Notes: generated from the sequence alone by a model not told the origin. 64,000 nt of DNA from Modestobacter italicus (GCF_019799965.1 NZ_JABGCJ010000006.1:124001-188000); one strand, 5' to 3'; positions 15,889-24,279 are shown, numbered from the stretch's first letter. Translations and numbers: made by a program.

Positions 15889-17556
15889 CTACAAGTTCCA
15901 CTCGTCCGAGAGCGTGGAGAGGAGCTCCTGCTGGCGCTTCTCGAGCACCTCCGGCGTCCACGCTGCCTCGGTGACGACGCCCACCGTCAGCGCGAACGGC
16001 GCGACACCGGTCTTGCCGGTGAAGTAGCGCGCCTTCTTGGTGTCGAAGTCGTAGTTCTGCGCCTCGGAGTTCTTGGCACGGTTGAGCAGAACCAGGTTCC
16101 CCAGGCGGTGCGTCCACTGCAGCCGGTCGTCGTCCGTGAAGTCCTGGACCCACTTCGAGGTGGTGGAGGGGTTTTGCGGCAGTACGTGCTCGACGGTGAT
16201 GATCGCATGGTCATACGTGACCCCGGGGTTGTTGGCCAGGGCCTCATCCAGCCGCAGGAGGACGTATTTGCGCACCTTGGTGACGAGGTAGATGTCGCCG
16301 TTCAAGCGGTCGACGGTCTCGGCGCGCTCCTCGGGCGTCAGCTCGAAGCCCGGCGCGTCCAGGCCAACCCGTTCTAGATCAGCCAACAAGTCCGCGTACC
16401 GCTGTGCTCGTGGGGTGGCGTAGACGCGCCGCAGGAGCATGCTGGCCGCGAGCCGCTCGAGCTTGCGGAAGAACTCGTCCAGCCAAGTGGCGTCATCCGG
16501 GTGGTGGCGCAACGCCCACAGCGCCGGCGGTCGCCAGTCGTTGTTGTCCAGCTGGGACAGGCGCGTCAGCCAGCGGTTGACCTTTTCCGCACCCACGCTG
16601 GCGGAGTACGACTGGTCGCGCAGTTGCTCGTACGCGTCGGCGTACGGCAGCAGGACCTGATCGATGAACGCGGCTGACTTTCCCTTGAACTGAGCCAGCA
16701 CCTGCTCGGGAAACTCCTTGAGCAGCTCCCTGCGCGCGCGTTCCTTGGAAAAGATCATGCGCAGGTGAAGGAACAGGTCGGCGAAGTCGTCGCGTCCGAG
16801 CGCCTCTTCGGCGTCCTCCCACTTGGTGGCGTACTCGCTGGATGCGCCGCCGGGCAGCTCGCCGATAATAAGCGACTTGAAAATGTCAGCCGGCGACAAA
16901 TCTAGCCCTCGAGCGTTCATCACACTGAAGATGCGGTGCGCGCTGTCGAGGTCGGGCGTGCTCACCACCACCAGGAAGGTCCGCTCGCTGAGCATCCCAA
17001 CCAGCTCGAGGCGTCGATCCTCGTTCCAGGTCTTCAGCTTCTCCCGGAGGGCGATGGCGTTCTCTCGGACTGACCGCTGGGCGTCGGTTTTGAGGCTGTC
17101 CTTGTTCACCGCGACCAAGGTGGTGGTCGCGCCACTGCCCTGAATGTGGTCGTGGAAGAAGCCAGCGTCACGAGCCCGGAGCGCCAGACGAGGCTTGGGC
17201 GCCAGCTTCCGGATCTTGCTGCCCGGCTCGACGATCAGCGTCTCCAGGTTCTGACGCAGCTCGTCGTCCTCGGTCAGGTCGCGGAGGACCGCCAGGAGGA
17301 TGGTGAGCGTCGTCAGCCGCTGCTGGCCGTCGATGACCTCAGCCTCCGACACGCTCTTCCGCTTGACCAGCACGATCGAGCCCAGGAAGTACGGCTCTTC
17401 GTCACCGCGGTTTAGGGCATCGACCAGGTCCTCCAGCAGCTGGGTCGCCTGCTCCCGCTCCCACGCATACGGGCGCTGGTAATCGGGGATGCGAAAGTCG
17501 TAGTCACTGCAGAAGATCTTGTGCAGCGGGACTTCGTGGGCTTCCAGCTGTTGCAT
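15889..17556 (-). CDS. GmrSD-type DUF262/DUF1524 restriction protein
   Basis: 555 residues from ATG 17556. The N-terminal DUF262 (ParB/Srx-like nucleotidase fold) has IPDYQRPYAWEREQ, GSIVLV and the signature IDGQQRLTTLTIL (about 74-86), then VMNARGLDLSPADIFKS. The C-terminal DUF1524 His-Me-finger region has ITVEHVLPQNP, HRLGNLVLLNRAKNSEAQN and KKARYF. This single-chain GmrS-GmrD fusion belongs to type IV restriction enzymes and related antiphage proteins (GmrSD, SspE, BrxU). The N-domain hydrolyses NTP and the C-domain nicks or cuts DNA bearing modified bases. SspE of the phosphorothioate Ssp system is a relative. It lies 124 bases after a putative modified-DNA-specific nuclease gene, so the two may be one unit. 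Confidence 0.85.
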   Translation of the reverse strand: MQQLEAHEVPLHKIFCSDYDFRIPDYQRPYAWEREQATQLLEDLVDALNRGDEEPYFLGSIVLVKRKSVSEAEVIDGQQRLTTLTILLAVLRDLTEDDELRQNLETLIVEPGSKIRKLAPKPRLALRARDAGFFHDHIQGSGATTTLVAVNKDSLKTDAQRSVRENAIALREKLKTWNEDRRLELVGMLSERTFLVVVSTPDLDSAHRIFSVMNARGLDLSPADIFKSLIIGELPGGASSEYATKWEDAEEALGRDDFADLFLHLRMIFSKERARRELLKEFPEQVLAQFKGKSAAFIDQVLLPYADAYEQLRDQSYSASVGAEKVNRWLTRLSQLDNNDWRPPALWALRHHPDDATWLDEFFRKLERLAASMLLRRVYATPRAQRYADLLADLERVGLDAPGFELTPEERAETVDRLNGDIYLVTKVRKYVLLRLDEALANNPGVTYDHAIITVEHVLPQNPSTTSKWVQDFTDDDRLQWTHRLGNLVLLNRAKNSEAQNYDFDTKKARYFTGKTGVAPFALTVGVVTEAAWTPEVLEKRQQELLSTLSDEWNL

Positions 17557-17680
17557 GCCCGCAGTCTGCGCGATGCCCGCCTCCGCCCGGACGATCCGGC
17601 CGACCGCGTGTCGGCTCTCTTCCGTTTCACGCGACTCGGGGCTGCCACGGAACTCGCGAGGCGCGTGCCCGTCACCGCGG

Positions 17681-19885
17681 CTATGTCGGTCGTTCGGCAA
17701 CCAGTCTCGGAGCCGTGGACTCGAAGCCATCGCCCGTCTGCCAGATGACCGCGACATCCTGGCTGGCCGCGAGGTCCTGCAAGTCAGGTCGCGGCTTTCC
17801 GGGCAGGAGAACAGCGCGATGCGTGGCGTCCACGAATCGGCTGTAATCGGCGAGCTGCCCCAGTGCCATCCGCACGGCTTCCCGTGACGTGGTTCCCTTC
17901 GCCTCCACCAGCGCCATGACTGTGTCGTCGTAGAGGTCCGTGTACATCGGCTTGTGCTCCCCAGGCGGGAGGACTCGCTTACGGGACACAGCCCGACCCC
18001 TCGCCCGTAGGTGGGCTTCGAAGGCGAGCACCAGCTTCGCCTCTCGACGTTCGGCCTCGATCGGTTCGGCCTTCGGGTTGGTCCAGGCCTTCTCCGTGTG
18101 CTGCTGTTCGATAGGGACGTCAGCAACGATCGGGCCAACGGTGACCGACGCAAGTGGGGAGCGCTCCGCTGGTGCACTTGCCGTGAGCGAGCGAAGCCGG
18201 AAGACGATCACCTTGCGAACAGGCCCGTCGCCCGTCTCGGGGGCGTCTGTCTCGTAACAAGGCTCGCGCTCGTCGAGTTCGAACCGGCCCATGTACCGGA
18301 CGACGTCCTTCGAGCCCTCGAAGACCTGAAGCGCCCGACCGGTCGCCCGGTGGTCCACGATGGCCCGGTTCCCCCGGATCATCAGCTGGTCCCCGCGCTG
18401 CCCCTCGCCGGTGTAGTGGAACAGCCCATCCGCCTGCCAGCCGTCGAAGTAGCCGTGCTGCTCCCCGGTCTTCGGGTCCGTGAAGATGAGGATGTTCGGC
18501 GACTGCGACGACGGGCTGATGCCACCCTGTCCGCTGCCCCCATACCGCTGGTGCAACGCAGTGCGCTTGATCTGTTCGCCCGGCTTGAGGTGCAGACCGC
18601 CGCTGCCCTGCGCCTTGCCGCCGGCGAACCGGCTGTCAGCATCGAGCAGCGAGACGACCGACGGGGCGCCAGCGACGACGACGTCCTCCCGGCTGGCGAG
18701 AACGGCGCCAACGAACGAGCTCCGGTGTCCGAGCGTCGGGACGTCGACGGTGACCTGCCCGTCCCGACCAAGCAGGTCGAGGGCTGTCTGCACCTCGGCG
18801 ATGGGGACCAGCTGCCCCTGGGGGGACTTCGACGTTGCGACCAGGACGTTCGGCGGTTCGACGGCGAGGACCTCATTGACAGCGCCAGTCGTCGACTCAA
18901 GCCTGCGTCCGATGAGCCCGGTCAGGAGATCGACAGCTTCCTGGTTCTCGTCCTCACCGGCGTGGACCTCCGGCGCTGGAGATCCCGCTGGGAACAGCGA
19001 GCCGAGGGCGGTCTGCAGTGCGGGATGCTCCGCGACCGGCGCGGTGAGGAGCTCGATGGCGCGGCTGCGGAACGCCTGGTCGTCTCGCACACGGTCGTGA
19101 GCCGCCCGGGCCAAGCCCGCGACCGGATTCTCCGTGCGGACGAAGTCCCTGCCTCCTCGGGGCACGGGACCGTCTGGTGCCCCGAACAGCTGCCACCACG
19201 GCGACTTGCGGAGCGCGAACCAAGGAAGCTCCGGCTCCGGCTGGCTCTCGCCGACCGCGAACGGCCCCAGCAGGTTGCGCAGCTCGTCCCGTACATCGGA
19301 GAAGGGCTGCATCCGCTCTCGGCCGTGTATCGCCTTGCTGATCGCCCACAGGAGGACGAGGTACTGATAGGGCGTCGGCTGACCAAGCTGTCGGTCCACC
19401 TTCAGCTCGGTCAGCGCCTTGAGCAGCGGCTCGTCCGTGTCGACTGGCAGCGGCGCCGGCGTCCTGTCGCGGGCGCGGTGGGGCTCGAAATTCTCGGCCA
19501 GAAGGATCGTCAGATGCTCTGCTCGCTGGAGGTCGATGCGTGGAAACTGAGGCAAGCGAACGGTGTCGATGCCGACGGTGCGCTTGAGCTCAGGGCCCGC
19601 CATGGCGACCGGCGCGGCAGGCTCGTCGAGAACCTCGACCGGGATGAGCGCCTTGTAATGCTGTGGATCCGGCCAAGGGACTTCTTCGGTCCCGGCAGGG
19701 CGACGTGCATCTTCAGTGGCCCGGCAGCGCGCCAGCCAGCCCTGCTTCGAACCCCAGATGAAGAGCTCATCTCCCGCCCGCACGCCCAGCGCGGTAGGGG
19801 TGTTCGAGCCGAAGAGCGACTCGCGCTTGCAGATCTGCCAGTTATCACGCTGTTCGAAGGAGATCGAGCCGACCCAATACGTCAC
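17681..19885 (-). CDS. Putative modified-DNA restriction enzyme: EVE-like, sulfur-binding, SRA-like and PD-(D/E)XK domains
   Basis: 734 residues, GTG start. Residues 1-95 look like an EVE/PUA-type base reader (TYWVGSISFEQRDNW, VRAGDELFIWGSKQGW, VPWPDPQHYKALIPVEVL). Residues 165-300 match the pattern of the ScoMcrA sulfur-binding domain (YLVLLWAISKAIHG, FSDVRDELRNLL, LPWFALRKSPWWQL). Residues 385-565 match a ScoMcrA-like SRA domain (GLHLKPGEQIKRTALHQRYG, GYFDGWQADGLFHYTGEGQR, GNRAIVDH, VRYMGRFELD). Residues 610-720 form a PD-(D/E)XK nuclease: MYTDLYDDTVMALVEAKGTT with Asp650 and E-A-K at 662-664, then ALGQLADYSRF. ScoMcrA cuts phosphorothioated or 5-methylcytosine DNA with an HNH domain; here the nuclease is of another fold. 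Domain calls come from motifs only. Confidence 0.72.
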   Translation of the reverse strand: MTYWVGSISFEQRDNWQICKRESLFGSNTPTALGVRAGDELFIWGSKQGWLARCRATEDARRPAGTEEVPWPDPQHYKALIPVEVLDEPAAPVAMAGPELKRTVGIDTVRLPQFPRIDLQRAEHLTILLAENFEPHRARDRTPAPLPVDTDEPLLKALTELKVDRQLGQPTPYQYLVLLWAISKAIHGRERMQPFSDVRDELRNLLGPFAVGESQPEPELPWFALRKSPWWQLFGAPDGPVPRGGRDFVRTENPVAGLARAAHDRVRDDQAFRSRAIELLTAPVAEHPALQTALGSLFPAGSPAPEVHAGEDENQEAVDLLTGLIGRRLESTTGAVNEVLAVEPPNVLVATSKSPQGQLVPIAEVQTALDLLGRDGQVTVDVPTLGHRSSFVGAVLASREDVVVAGAPSVVSLLDADSRFAGGKAQGSGGLHLKPGEQIKRTALHQRYGGSGQGGISPSSQSPNILIFTDPKTGEQHGYFDGWQADGLFHYTGEGQRGDQLMIRGNRAIVDHRATGRALQVFEGSKDVVRYMGRFELDEREPCYETDAPETGDGPVRKVIVFRLRSLTASAPAERSPLASVTVGPIVADVPIEQQHTEKAWTNPKAEPIEAERREAKLVLAFEAHLRARGRAVSRKRVLPPGEHKPMYTDLYDDTVMALVEAKGTTSREAVRMALGQLADYSRFVDATHRAVLLPGKPRPDLQDLAASQDVAVIWQTGDGFESTAPRLVAERPT

Positions 19886-20036
19886 TCATCCGCGCCGTCC
19901 GGTGTTCGCAGCGGGTGAGGGCATGTCCTGAGGGAAGCCCGTTGGGCCGTGCTCGCTGTGCCGACACCCATCGCGCCGGCCCGTTGACTATGCGAGGCCG
20001 CCGGCAGGAGCGTGGAACGACACTCCGACGTCCTCG

Positions 20037-20402
20037 TCAGTCGCGAACAGGAGCGACGCCCAGGTTGGTGGCAACCGGAAAGCGGTGGCTGTTTGCTTCC
20101 AGCTTGGACCGAGCCGCAGCAGCGAGGTCGACACCGGCCACGTCGGCCAGCCGCACCAGGTAGAGCAGGACGTCCGCCAGCTCTTCCCCCAACCGTTCAC
20201 GCAGGTGACCGCCCTCCGCTGTCCCGCCTGCTCCCTCAGCAGGCAGCCACTGCACGAGATCGGCGACCTCCCCCACCTCGCCTACCAGCGCGAGCGTGAG
20301 GGACTTGAGGTCGTGGAAGCGACCCCAGTCGCGGACCTCGGTGAACGCACGCATCCGGGCGGTCAAGTCAGCCAAGTCGCTCACTCCTGGAGTATCGGTC
20401 AC
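20037..20402 (-). CDS. MazG-like nucleotide pyrophosphohydrolase
   Basis: 121 residues. RDWGRFHDLKSLTLALVGEV runs into GEVAD and EELADVLLYLVRLADVAGVD, giving the paired EExxE/ExxD-type acidic helices of the all-alpha NTP-pyrophosphohydrolase (MazG, dCTPase-like) family, which bind Mg2+ and convert NTP or dNTP to NMP. This short single-domain form is used as a house-cleaning enzyme and also turns up in phage and defence loci. The GTG at 20402 is the first start; a second GTG at 20384 would remove six residues. It is divergent from the DUF2075 gene, with about 90 bases between them for both promoters. Confidence 0.8.
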   Translation of the reverse strand: MTDTPGVSDLADLTARMRAFTEVRDWGRFHDLKSLTLALVGEVGEVADLVQWLPAEGAGGTAEGGHLRERLGEELADVLLYLVRLADVAGVDLAAAARSKLEANSHRFPVATNLGVAPVRD

Positions 20403-20492
20403 CGGATGTGACCGGCGTCCCGTCTAGGGTGACGAGTACGCGGTCCGACTGGCTTCCGATCCCTGGACATGCCCCCACCCGCACGTTGATTC

Positions 20493-22379
20493 GTGCTGCC
20501 CGGGGACAGGTCCTTGCCACTTCTTCGCACGTCCGGCCATGGCCTCAAGACGCTCGCTGACGCCGGCACGCTGGCGACCACGCTGGCGACTCAGATGTCG
20601 CACCGCATGAACCGCTCGCCCTCGGCCGGCGAGACGCGCTCCTGGGACGCCAGCCTCACCGCTCTCGCTGCCGACCTCGAGCAAGCCGGGCTGGGCGGCG
20701 TCGAGGTGCTGCTCGAGTACCAGCTCCCCCTGTCCAGCAAGCGGATCGACGTCATCCTCGCCGGCGAGCACCCGAGGCGCGGTGGGCCGTCCTACGTCGT
20801 CCTCGAGCTGAAGCAGTGGACGCAGGCAACCTTGTTCGAGAACGAGCCGGAGCTCGTCGTCCAGCCGACGTACGGCGACCGTCCCGTGCTGCACCCGGTC
20901 GCCCAAGTGCGCTATTACGGCGAGTACCTGCTCGACTTCCTTGGCGTCCTGCACGGCACGACTGACGTCCTCGCCGGAGCCGCCTACCTGCACAACGCGA
21001 CCGATGACCGCGTCAGTGCGCTCCGCGGCTACCCGCAGGACGAGCTGGGGCGCCTGTTTACCGGACGCGAGCGCGGCGACTTCCACGATTTCCTTCGGTA
21101 CCGCCTCTCCCCCGCCAATGCCTCGATCCACGCCGACCAATTGCTGCGGTCGTCTGTCGCCCCGAGCAAGCAGCTGCTCGCCGTCGCGGCGGAGGAGATC
21201 CGTACGCGCGAGCAGTTCGTGCTCCTCGACGAGCAGCGGGTCGCCTTCGACCTGGTGCTCCACGAGGTGGAGAAGGCCCGCGGAGGCGACCACAAGTCGG
21301 TCGTCATCGTCTCCGGCGGGCCTGGCAGCGGGAAGAGCGTCATCGCGCTGTCCCTGCTGGGTGAACTCAGTCGGCGCGGCGTCCGCGTCGCGCACGCCAC
21401 CGGATCTCGGTCGTTCACCCAGACGCTCCGTAAGGTGGCCGGCCGCCGAGCCCCACGCACGGCAGCTCTGTTCCGGTACTTCAACCAGTTCATGGACGTC
21501 GCCAGGAACAGTCTCGACGTGCTCATCGCCGATGAGGCGCATCGACTGCGAGAGACATCGGCCAACCGCTGGACGAAGGCCGAGCTGCGCAGCGACAAGC
21601 ATCAGATCGACGAGCTGATCGACGCAGCCTTCGTGTCGGTGTTCCTGCTCGACCAGAACCAGGTCGTGCGCCCCGGGGAGATGGGCACGGTCCAGGACAT
21701 CGAGAAGCACGCGCGCGAACGCGGCATCGGTGTCCACGAGATCGACCTGTCGACCCAGTACCGCTCCGGCGGGAGCGCCACATATGTGGAGTGGGTCGAG
21801 CGGCTGCTCGGTCTGGCGACCGGGGGTCCAGAGAAGTGGACGGGCGACGAGCGGTTCGAGGTCCGGACGGCGCCGTCGCCGTCCGCGATGGAGGCTGCGC
21901 TGGCCGAGAAGCTGGCCGCCCACCAGAACGCGCGCATGGCTGCTGGCTACTGTTGGCCGTGGAGTGATCCGCTCAAGGACGGCTCACTGGTCCCGGACGT
22001 GCAGATCGGCGACTGGTCGCGGCCCTGGAACCTCAAGGGCGACCGCTCCGTGGGCAATGCGCCGCCGGCTGCGCTGTGGGCGAGCGATGAGCGCGGCTTC
22101 GGCCAGGTGGGCTGCGTCTACACGGCCCAGGGCTTCGAGTACGAGTGGAACGGCGTCCTACTTGGTCCCGACCTGGTATGGCGGGACGACCGGTGGGTGG
22201 CCGTACGCAACGCCAACCGAGACCCGGACTTCAAGAACACCAAGAAGGTCAGCGATCAGGACTTCGACGCCCTTGTACGCAACGTCTACAAGGTGCTGAT
22301 GACCCGGGGCTTGCGCGGGGTGTACCTCCACTCGACCGATCCGGAGACGCAGCGGATGTTGGAACGTCTCGTCGATTGA
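20493..22379 (+). CDS. DUF2075 NTPase/helicase-like protein with N-terminal PD-(D/E)XK motif
   Basis: 628 residues. Residues 75-110 contain SSKRIDVILAG and YVVLELKQW (D86, E105, K107), the Asp...ExK spacing of a PD-(D/E)XK nuclease. The NTPase domain starts at SGGPGSGKSV (Walker A about 275-282), then LDVLIADEAHRLRE (Walker B), FLLDQNQVV (motif III-like), TQYRSGGSATYVEWV and a C-terminal VYTAQGFEYEWNGVLLG helicase-type motif. This is the DUF2075 family (SF1-like, related to Schlafen/UvrD folds), found in defence islands. Length matches the family. GTG start at 20493. A symmetric hairpin follows the stop. Confidence 0.82.
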   Translation: MLPGDRSLPLLRTSGHGLKTLADAGTLATTLATQMSHRMNRSPSAGETRSWDASLTALAADLEQAGLGGVEVLLEYQLPLSSKRIDVILAGEHPRRGGPSYVVLELKQWTQATLFENEPELVVQPTYGDRPVLHPVAQVRYYGEYLLDFLGVLHGTTDVLAGAAYLHNATDDRVSALRGYPQDELGRLFTGRERGDFHDFLRYRLSPANASIHADQLLRSSVAPSKQLLAVAAEEIRTREQFVLLDEQRVAFDLVLHEVEKARGGDHKSVVIVSGGPGSGKSVIALSLLGELSRRGVRVAHATGSRSFTQTLRKVAGRRAPRTAALFRYFNQFMDVARNSLDVLIADEAHRLRETSANRWTKAELRSDKHQIDELIDAAFVSVFLLDQNQVVRPGEMGTVQDIEKHARERGIGVHEIDLSTQYRSGGSATYVEWVERLLGLATGGPEKWTGDERFEVRTAPSPSAMEAALAEKLAAHQNARMAAGYCWPWSDPLKDGSLVPDVQIGDWSRPWNLKGDRSVGNAPPAALWASDERGFGQVGCVYTAQGFEYEWNGVLLGPDLVWRDDRWVAVRNANRDPDFKNTKKVSDQDFDALVRNVYKVLMTRGLRGVYLHSTDPETQRMLERLVD

Positions 22380-22407
22380 GCCCCGGCCACTGCGTGACGG
22401 GCGTCCA

Positions 22408-22442
22408 GCTCCAGCTCACCGCGAGCCGCGGTGAGCTGGAGC
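22408..22442. terminator. Perfect 16-bp hairpin, bidirectional terminator
   Basis: Arms 22408-22423 and 22427-22442 are exact complements with an AGC loop. It lies 29 bases after the DUF2075 stop and 27 bases beyond the end of the opposing Excalibur gene, so it can serve both. Confidence 0.85.
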
Positions 22443-22468
22443 CGTGAAGCAACTCGGGTAGGACCTGG

Positions 22469-23047
22469 CTACTCGCAGCCGACTCCGTCACCGTCGCGAT
22501 CCAGGTGACCCGCATAGCCCGGGTCGCCGACCCGAACAGGAGCCGCCCCAGCGGCACGGGCAGCATCACAGTTCTTAAAGTAGGTGCTCGCTGGGGCCTG
22601 CGGTGCAGGCGCGGCGGAAGGCGCCGCCTTTGGGGCGGGAGCCGGCTGGAGGACTGCCCCTGACTGGGCGGACACCCGCAGTGCACTCTCACGCCCGGCC
22701 AGCTCTGTCTCTCGCTGGTCGAGTGCCACCGTCCGCTGCTCGAGCTCCGTAGCCTGCGCGGCGAGACGCGCCTCGCCGTCTGCGGTCGCCTGACGGATCC
22801 GGGCCTCGGCATCGGCCACCTCGTCCGCGAGCTGCTCGGCCTCCTGCTGGGAATCCGTCAGCTCACTTTGCAGCGAGAGGTAAGCCGGCGATACCTCCAC
22901 GTCTGGCTCAGCGCCCGCCGTACCCACGCCGGCACCGATCAAGAAAGCCAAGACAGGGACGCCCCAGCGCAGCCACTTCTTCGGCTGCTTTTCCTGTGCG
23001 GCGGGCGGCTGCGCCCCATAGCTCGGCATGGCAGTGGTGTCAGGCAC
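22469..23047 (-). CDS. Secreted or membrane-anchored Excalibur-domain protein
   Basis: 192 residues. A short cytoplasmic start is followed by one hydrophobic segment (WLRWGVPVLAFLIGAGVGTA, about residues 26-45). A coiled coil of about 75 residues (ELTDSQQEAEQLADEVADAE and following) leads to an Ala/Pro linker and a C-terminal Excalibur domain (YFKNCDAARAAGAAPVRVGD, then GHLDRDGDGVGCE). The DxDxDGxxC loop binds calcium, and the two Cys probably pair outside the cell. The domain is common at the end of surface proteins and nucleases; here no enzyme domain is present. GTG start with GGAGAG five bases upstream. An inverted repeat lies in its promoter region. Confidence 0.85.
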   Translation of the reverse strand: MPDTTAMPSYGAQPPAAQEKQPKKWLRWGVPVLAFLIGAGVGTAGAEPDVEVSPAYLSLQSELTDSQQEAEQLADEVADAEARIRQATADGEARLAAQATELEQRTVALDQRETELAGRESALRVSAQSGAVLQPAPAPKAAPSAAPAPQAPASTYFKNCDAARAAGAAPVRVGDPGYAGHLDRDGDGVGCE

Positions 23048-23081
23048 GATCGCTCTCCATCCCCGGAAGTGGAACGCGACC

Positions 23082-23101
23082 GTATAGCGAAGGCGCTATA
23101 C
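23082..23101. promoter_or_regulatory. Inverted repeat GTATAGCG-AAGG-CGCTATAC upstream of the Excalibur gene
   Basis: Two perfect 8-bp arms with a four-base spacer, 35-54 bases before the GTG start at 23047. The TATA-containing arms are AT-rich against a GC-rich background, so this may be the -10 region overlaid by an operator. No regulator gene is adjacent. Confidence 0.45.
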
Positions 23102-23733
23102 CGAGGGAGAAAGGCGAGTCGGCTGGTTCAGACGGCGCGTATGTGGCGGAAGAGATAGCGCCTGACTTGCCCACTCGGCGACCCGATGACCCGATTGGCG
23201 TGGACCGGTGCCCGCGCCGGCCTCACCGCTGCGCTCACCGGGGTGAGGCTCGATGAACTGCTGAGAACCAGCATTCAGTGGCGGGGCCATCGCTGCATCG
23301 TGCGATGGTTGCTGCCCGGCTTACCCGACGGAGGTGACGCCACCGTGCCCGGACGGCTCGACGACATCGACGAGCTCACCGCCCGGCTCCTGACCTCACC
23401 GTGGGGCCGCCCCCGGACGCGGGCCCGCTCCCGCCGCTGTCCAGCGGCTCCTCGTGAGCGGGCTGCAACGGCCTCGGTCACCCTTCCTGTGGGCACCGCG
23501 CCACGTCGGCCGACTGCTCGATCCCGGCTGCACGACCTCGACTCCGACGCAGTCGACCTCGACCACAGCTCGAGCTGCTGCGCGCCTCATCCGCTCTAGC
23601 CACGGCGGGCGCGGCGCACGCCCGGAACTCGCCGACGTGTCGCTGTTCCGCGATGTGCAGAGGTGGCGGGATCTCAGCCGGAAACCCGCCACCGACGCAC
23701 ACCTCTGGCCGGTGATCCGGTCTGAGTGGGGCA
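23102..23733. other. About 630 bases without a recognisable gene
   Basis: Open frames exist on both strands, but none has a convincing start, ribosome binding site or family motif. The best plus-strand stretch (from 23186, including RLDELLRTSIQWRGHRCIVR) turns Arg/Ser/Pro-rich after about 70 codons. This looks like degraded or shuffled DNA between the Excalibur gene and the GIY-YIG gene. Confidence 0.4.
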
Positions 23734-24279
23734 TCACGTATCGCCGCGCGCACCGTCCCGCCAGCGCTTCCGGGCATCGCGCACAAACTCGTACAGCGGG
23801 TGCGACTGGTTGTCGGCCTGGTTGAGCGGCGGTTCCAGCGCGGCGATGACCTGGGCCTCGACAGTCCAGGGCTCGGGGTGCTCCGCCCAGGTCAGCCGGA
23901 GCTTCTCCCCCATCCACTCCGACAGCCGCAGCTCGTCGGCGTTGACCAGCACCGGCCGGGTCGTCCACCGGCTGCGCCAGCCCTGCTGCTCGCTGAGCAG
24001 CGCCGCCAGCGACCGGCGGAGCGTCGAGGAGCCCGTCGTCCCGCGGATGTGGTCGCCCACCACCCGGCTGCGCAGCGTGGCCTGCGACGCCGCCCCGTTC
24101 GGCGCGATCCCGACGTACAGCAACTGCAGCGCGGCTTCCGGGTGCCGCGGCCCGGAGATGCCGGGCAGCGCACCGAACCGTGCCCACCAGGCGTACAGCC
24201 CGGGCGCCGCCGGCAGCTCGGCCTGCACCTGCTCCAGGGAGACCGGCTCCGAGCAGAGCGCAGCGGTCACGTCGTCCAT
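23734..24279 (-). CDS. GIY-YIG family nuclease-like protein
   Basis: 181 residues from ATG 24279. After an N-terminal helix (SEPVSLEQVQAELPAAPG), GLYAWWARFG and LLYVGIAP form the paired G-[IL]-Y ... Y-V-G strands of the GIY-YIG fold. LRSRVVGDHIRGTTGSSTLR carries the conserved Arg and His of the active helix. ERLSEWMGEKLRLTW-type helices and ALEPPLNQADNQSHP follow; the xEPPLNxxxN ending is typical of stand-alone GIY-YIG proteins. It should cleave DNA or act as a degenerate relative. Target unknown. It stands alone, divergent from the MFS gene. Longer upstream frames contain no conserved sequence. Confidence 0.78.
   Translation of the reverse strand: MDDVTAALCSEPVSLEQVQAELPAAPGLYAWWARFGALPGISGPRHPEAALQLLYVGIAPNGAASQATLRSRVVGDHIRGTTGSSTLRRSLAALLSEQQGWRSRWTTRPVLVNADELRLSEWMGEKLRLTWAEHPEPWTVEAQVIAALEPPLNQADNQSHPLYEFVRDARKRWRDGARGDT

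Noticed and set aside
17557-18177. Longer N-terminus for the GmrSD-type protein (start 18177)
   Set aside because: The extension is a shifted reading of the PD-(D/E)XK end of the preceding gene; the DUF262 fold begins at MQQLEAHEVPLHKIF.
11194-22379. Assignment of the island as a known DISARM, BREX or Dnd system
   Set aside because: No DrmB/DrmC, PglZ/BrxC or DndB-E genes are visible; the helicase remnant is Lhr-like and the nucleases are type IV-like.
23186-23599. Possible 137-residue plus-strand gene
   Set aside because: The first 70 codons look plausible, but there is no ribosome binding site, the end becomes Arg/Ser-rich, and no motif is recognised.
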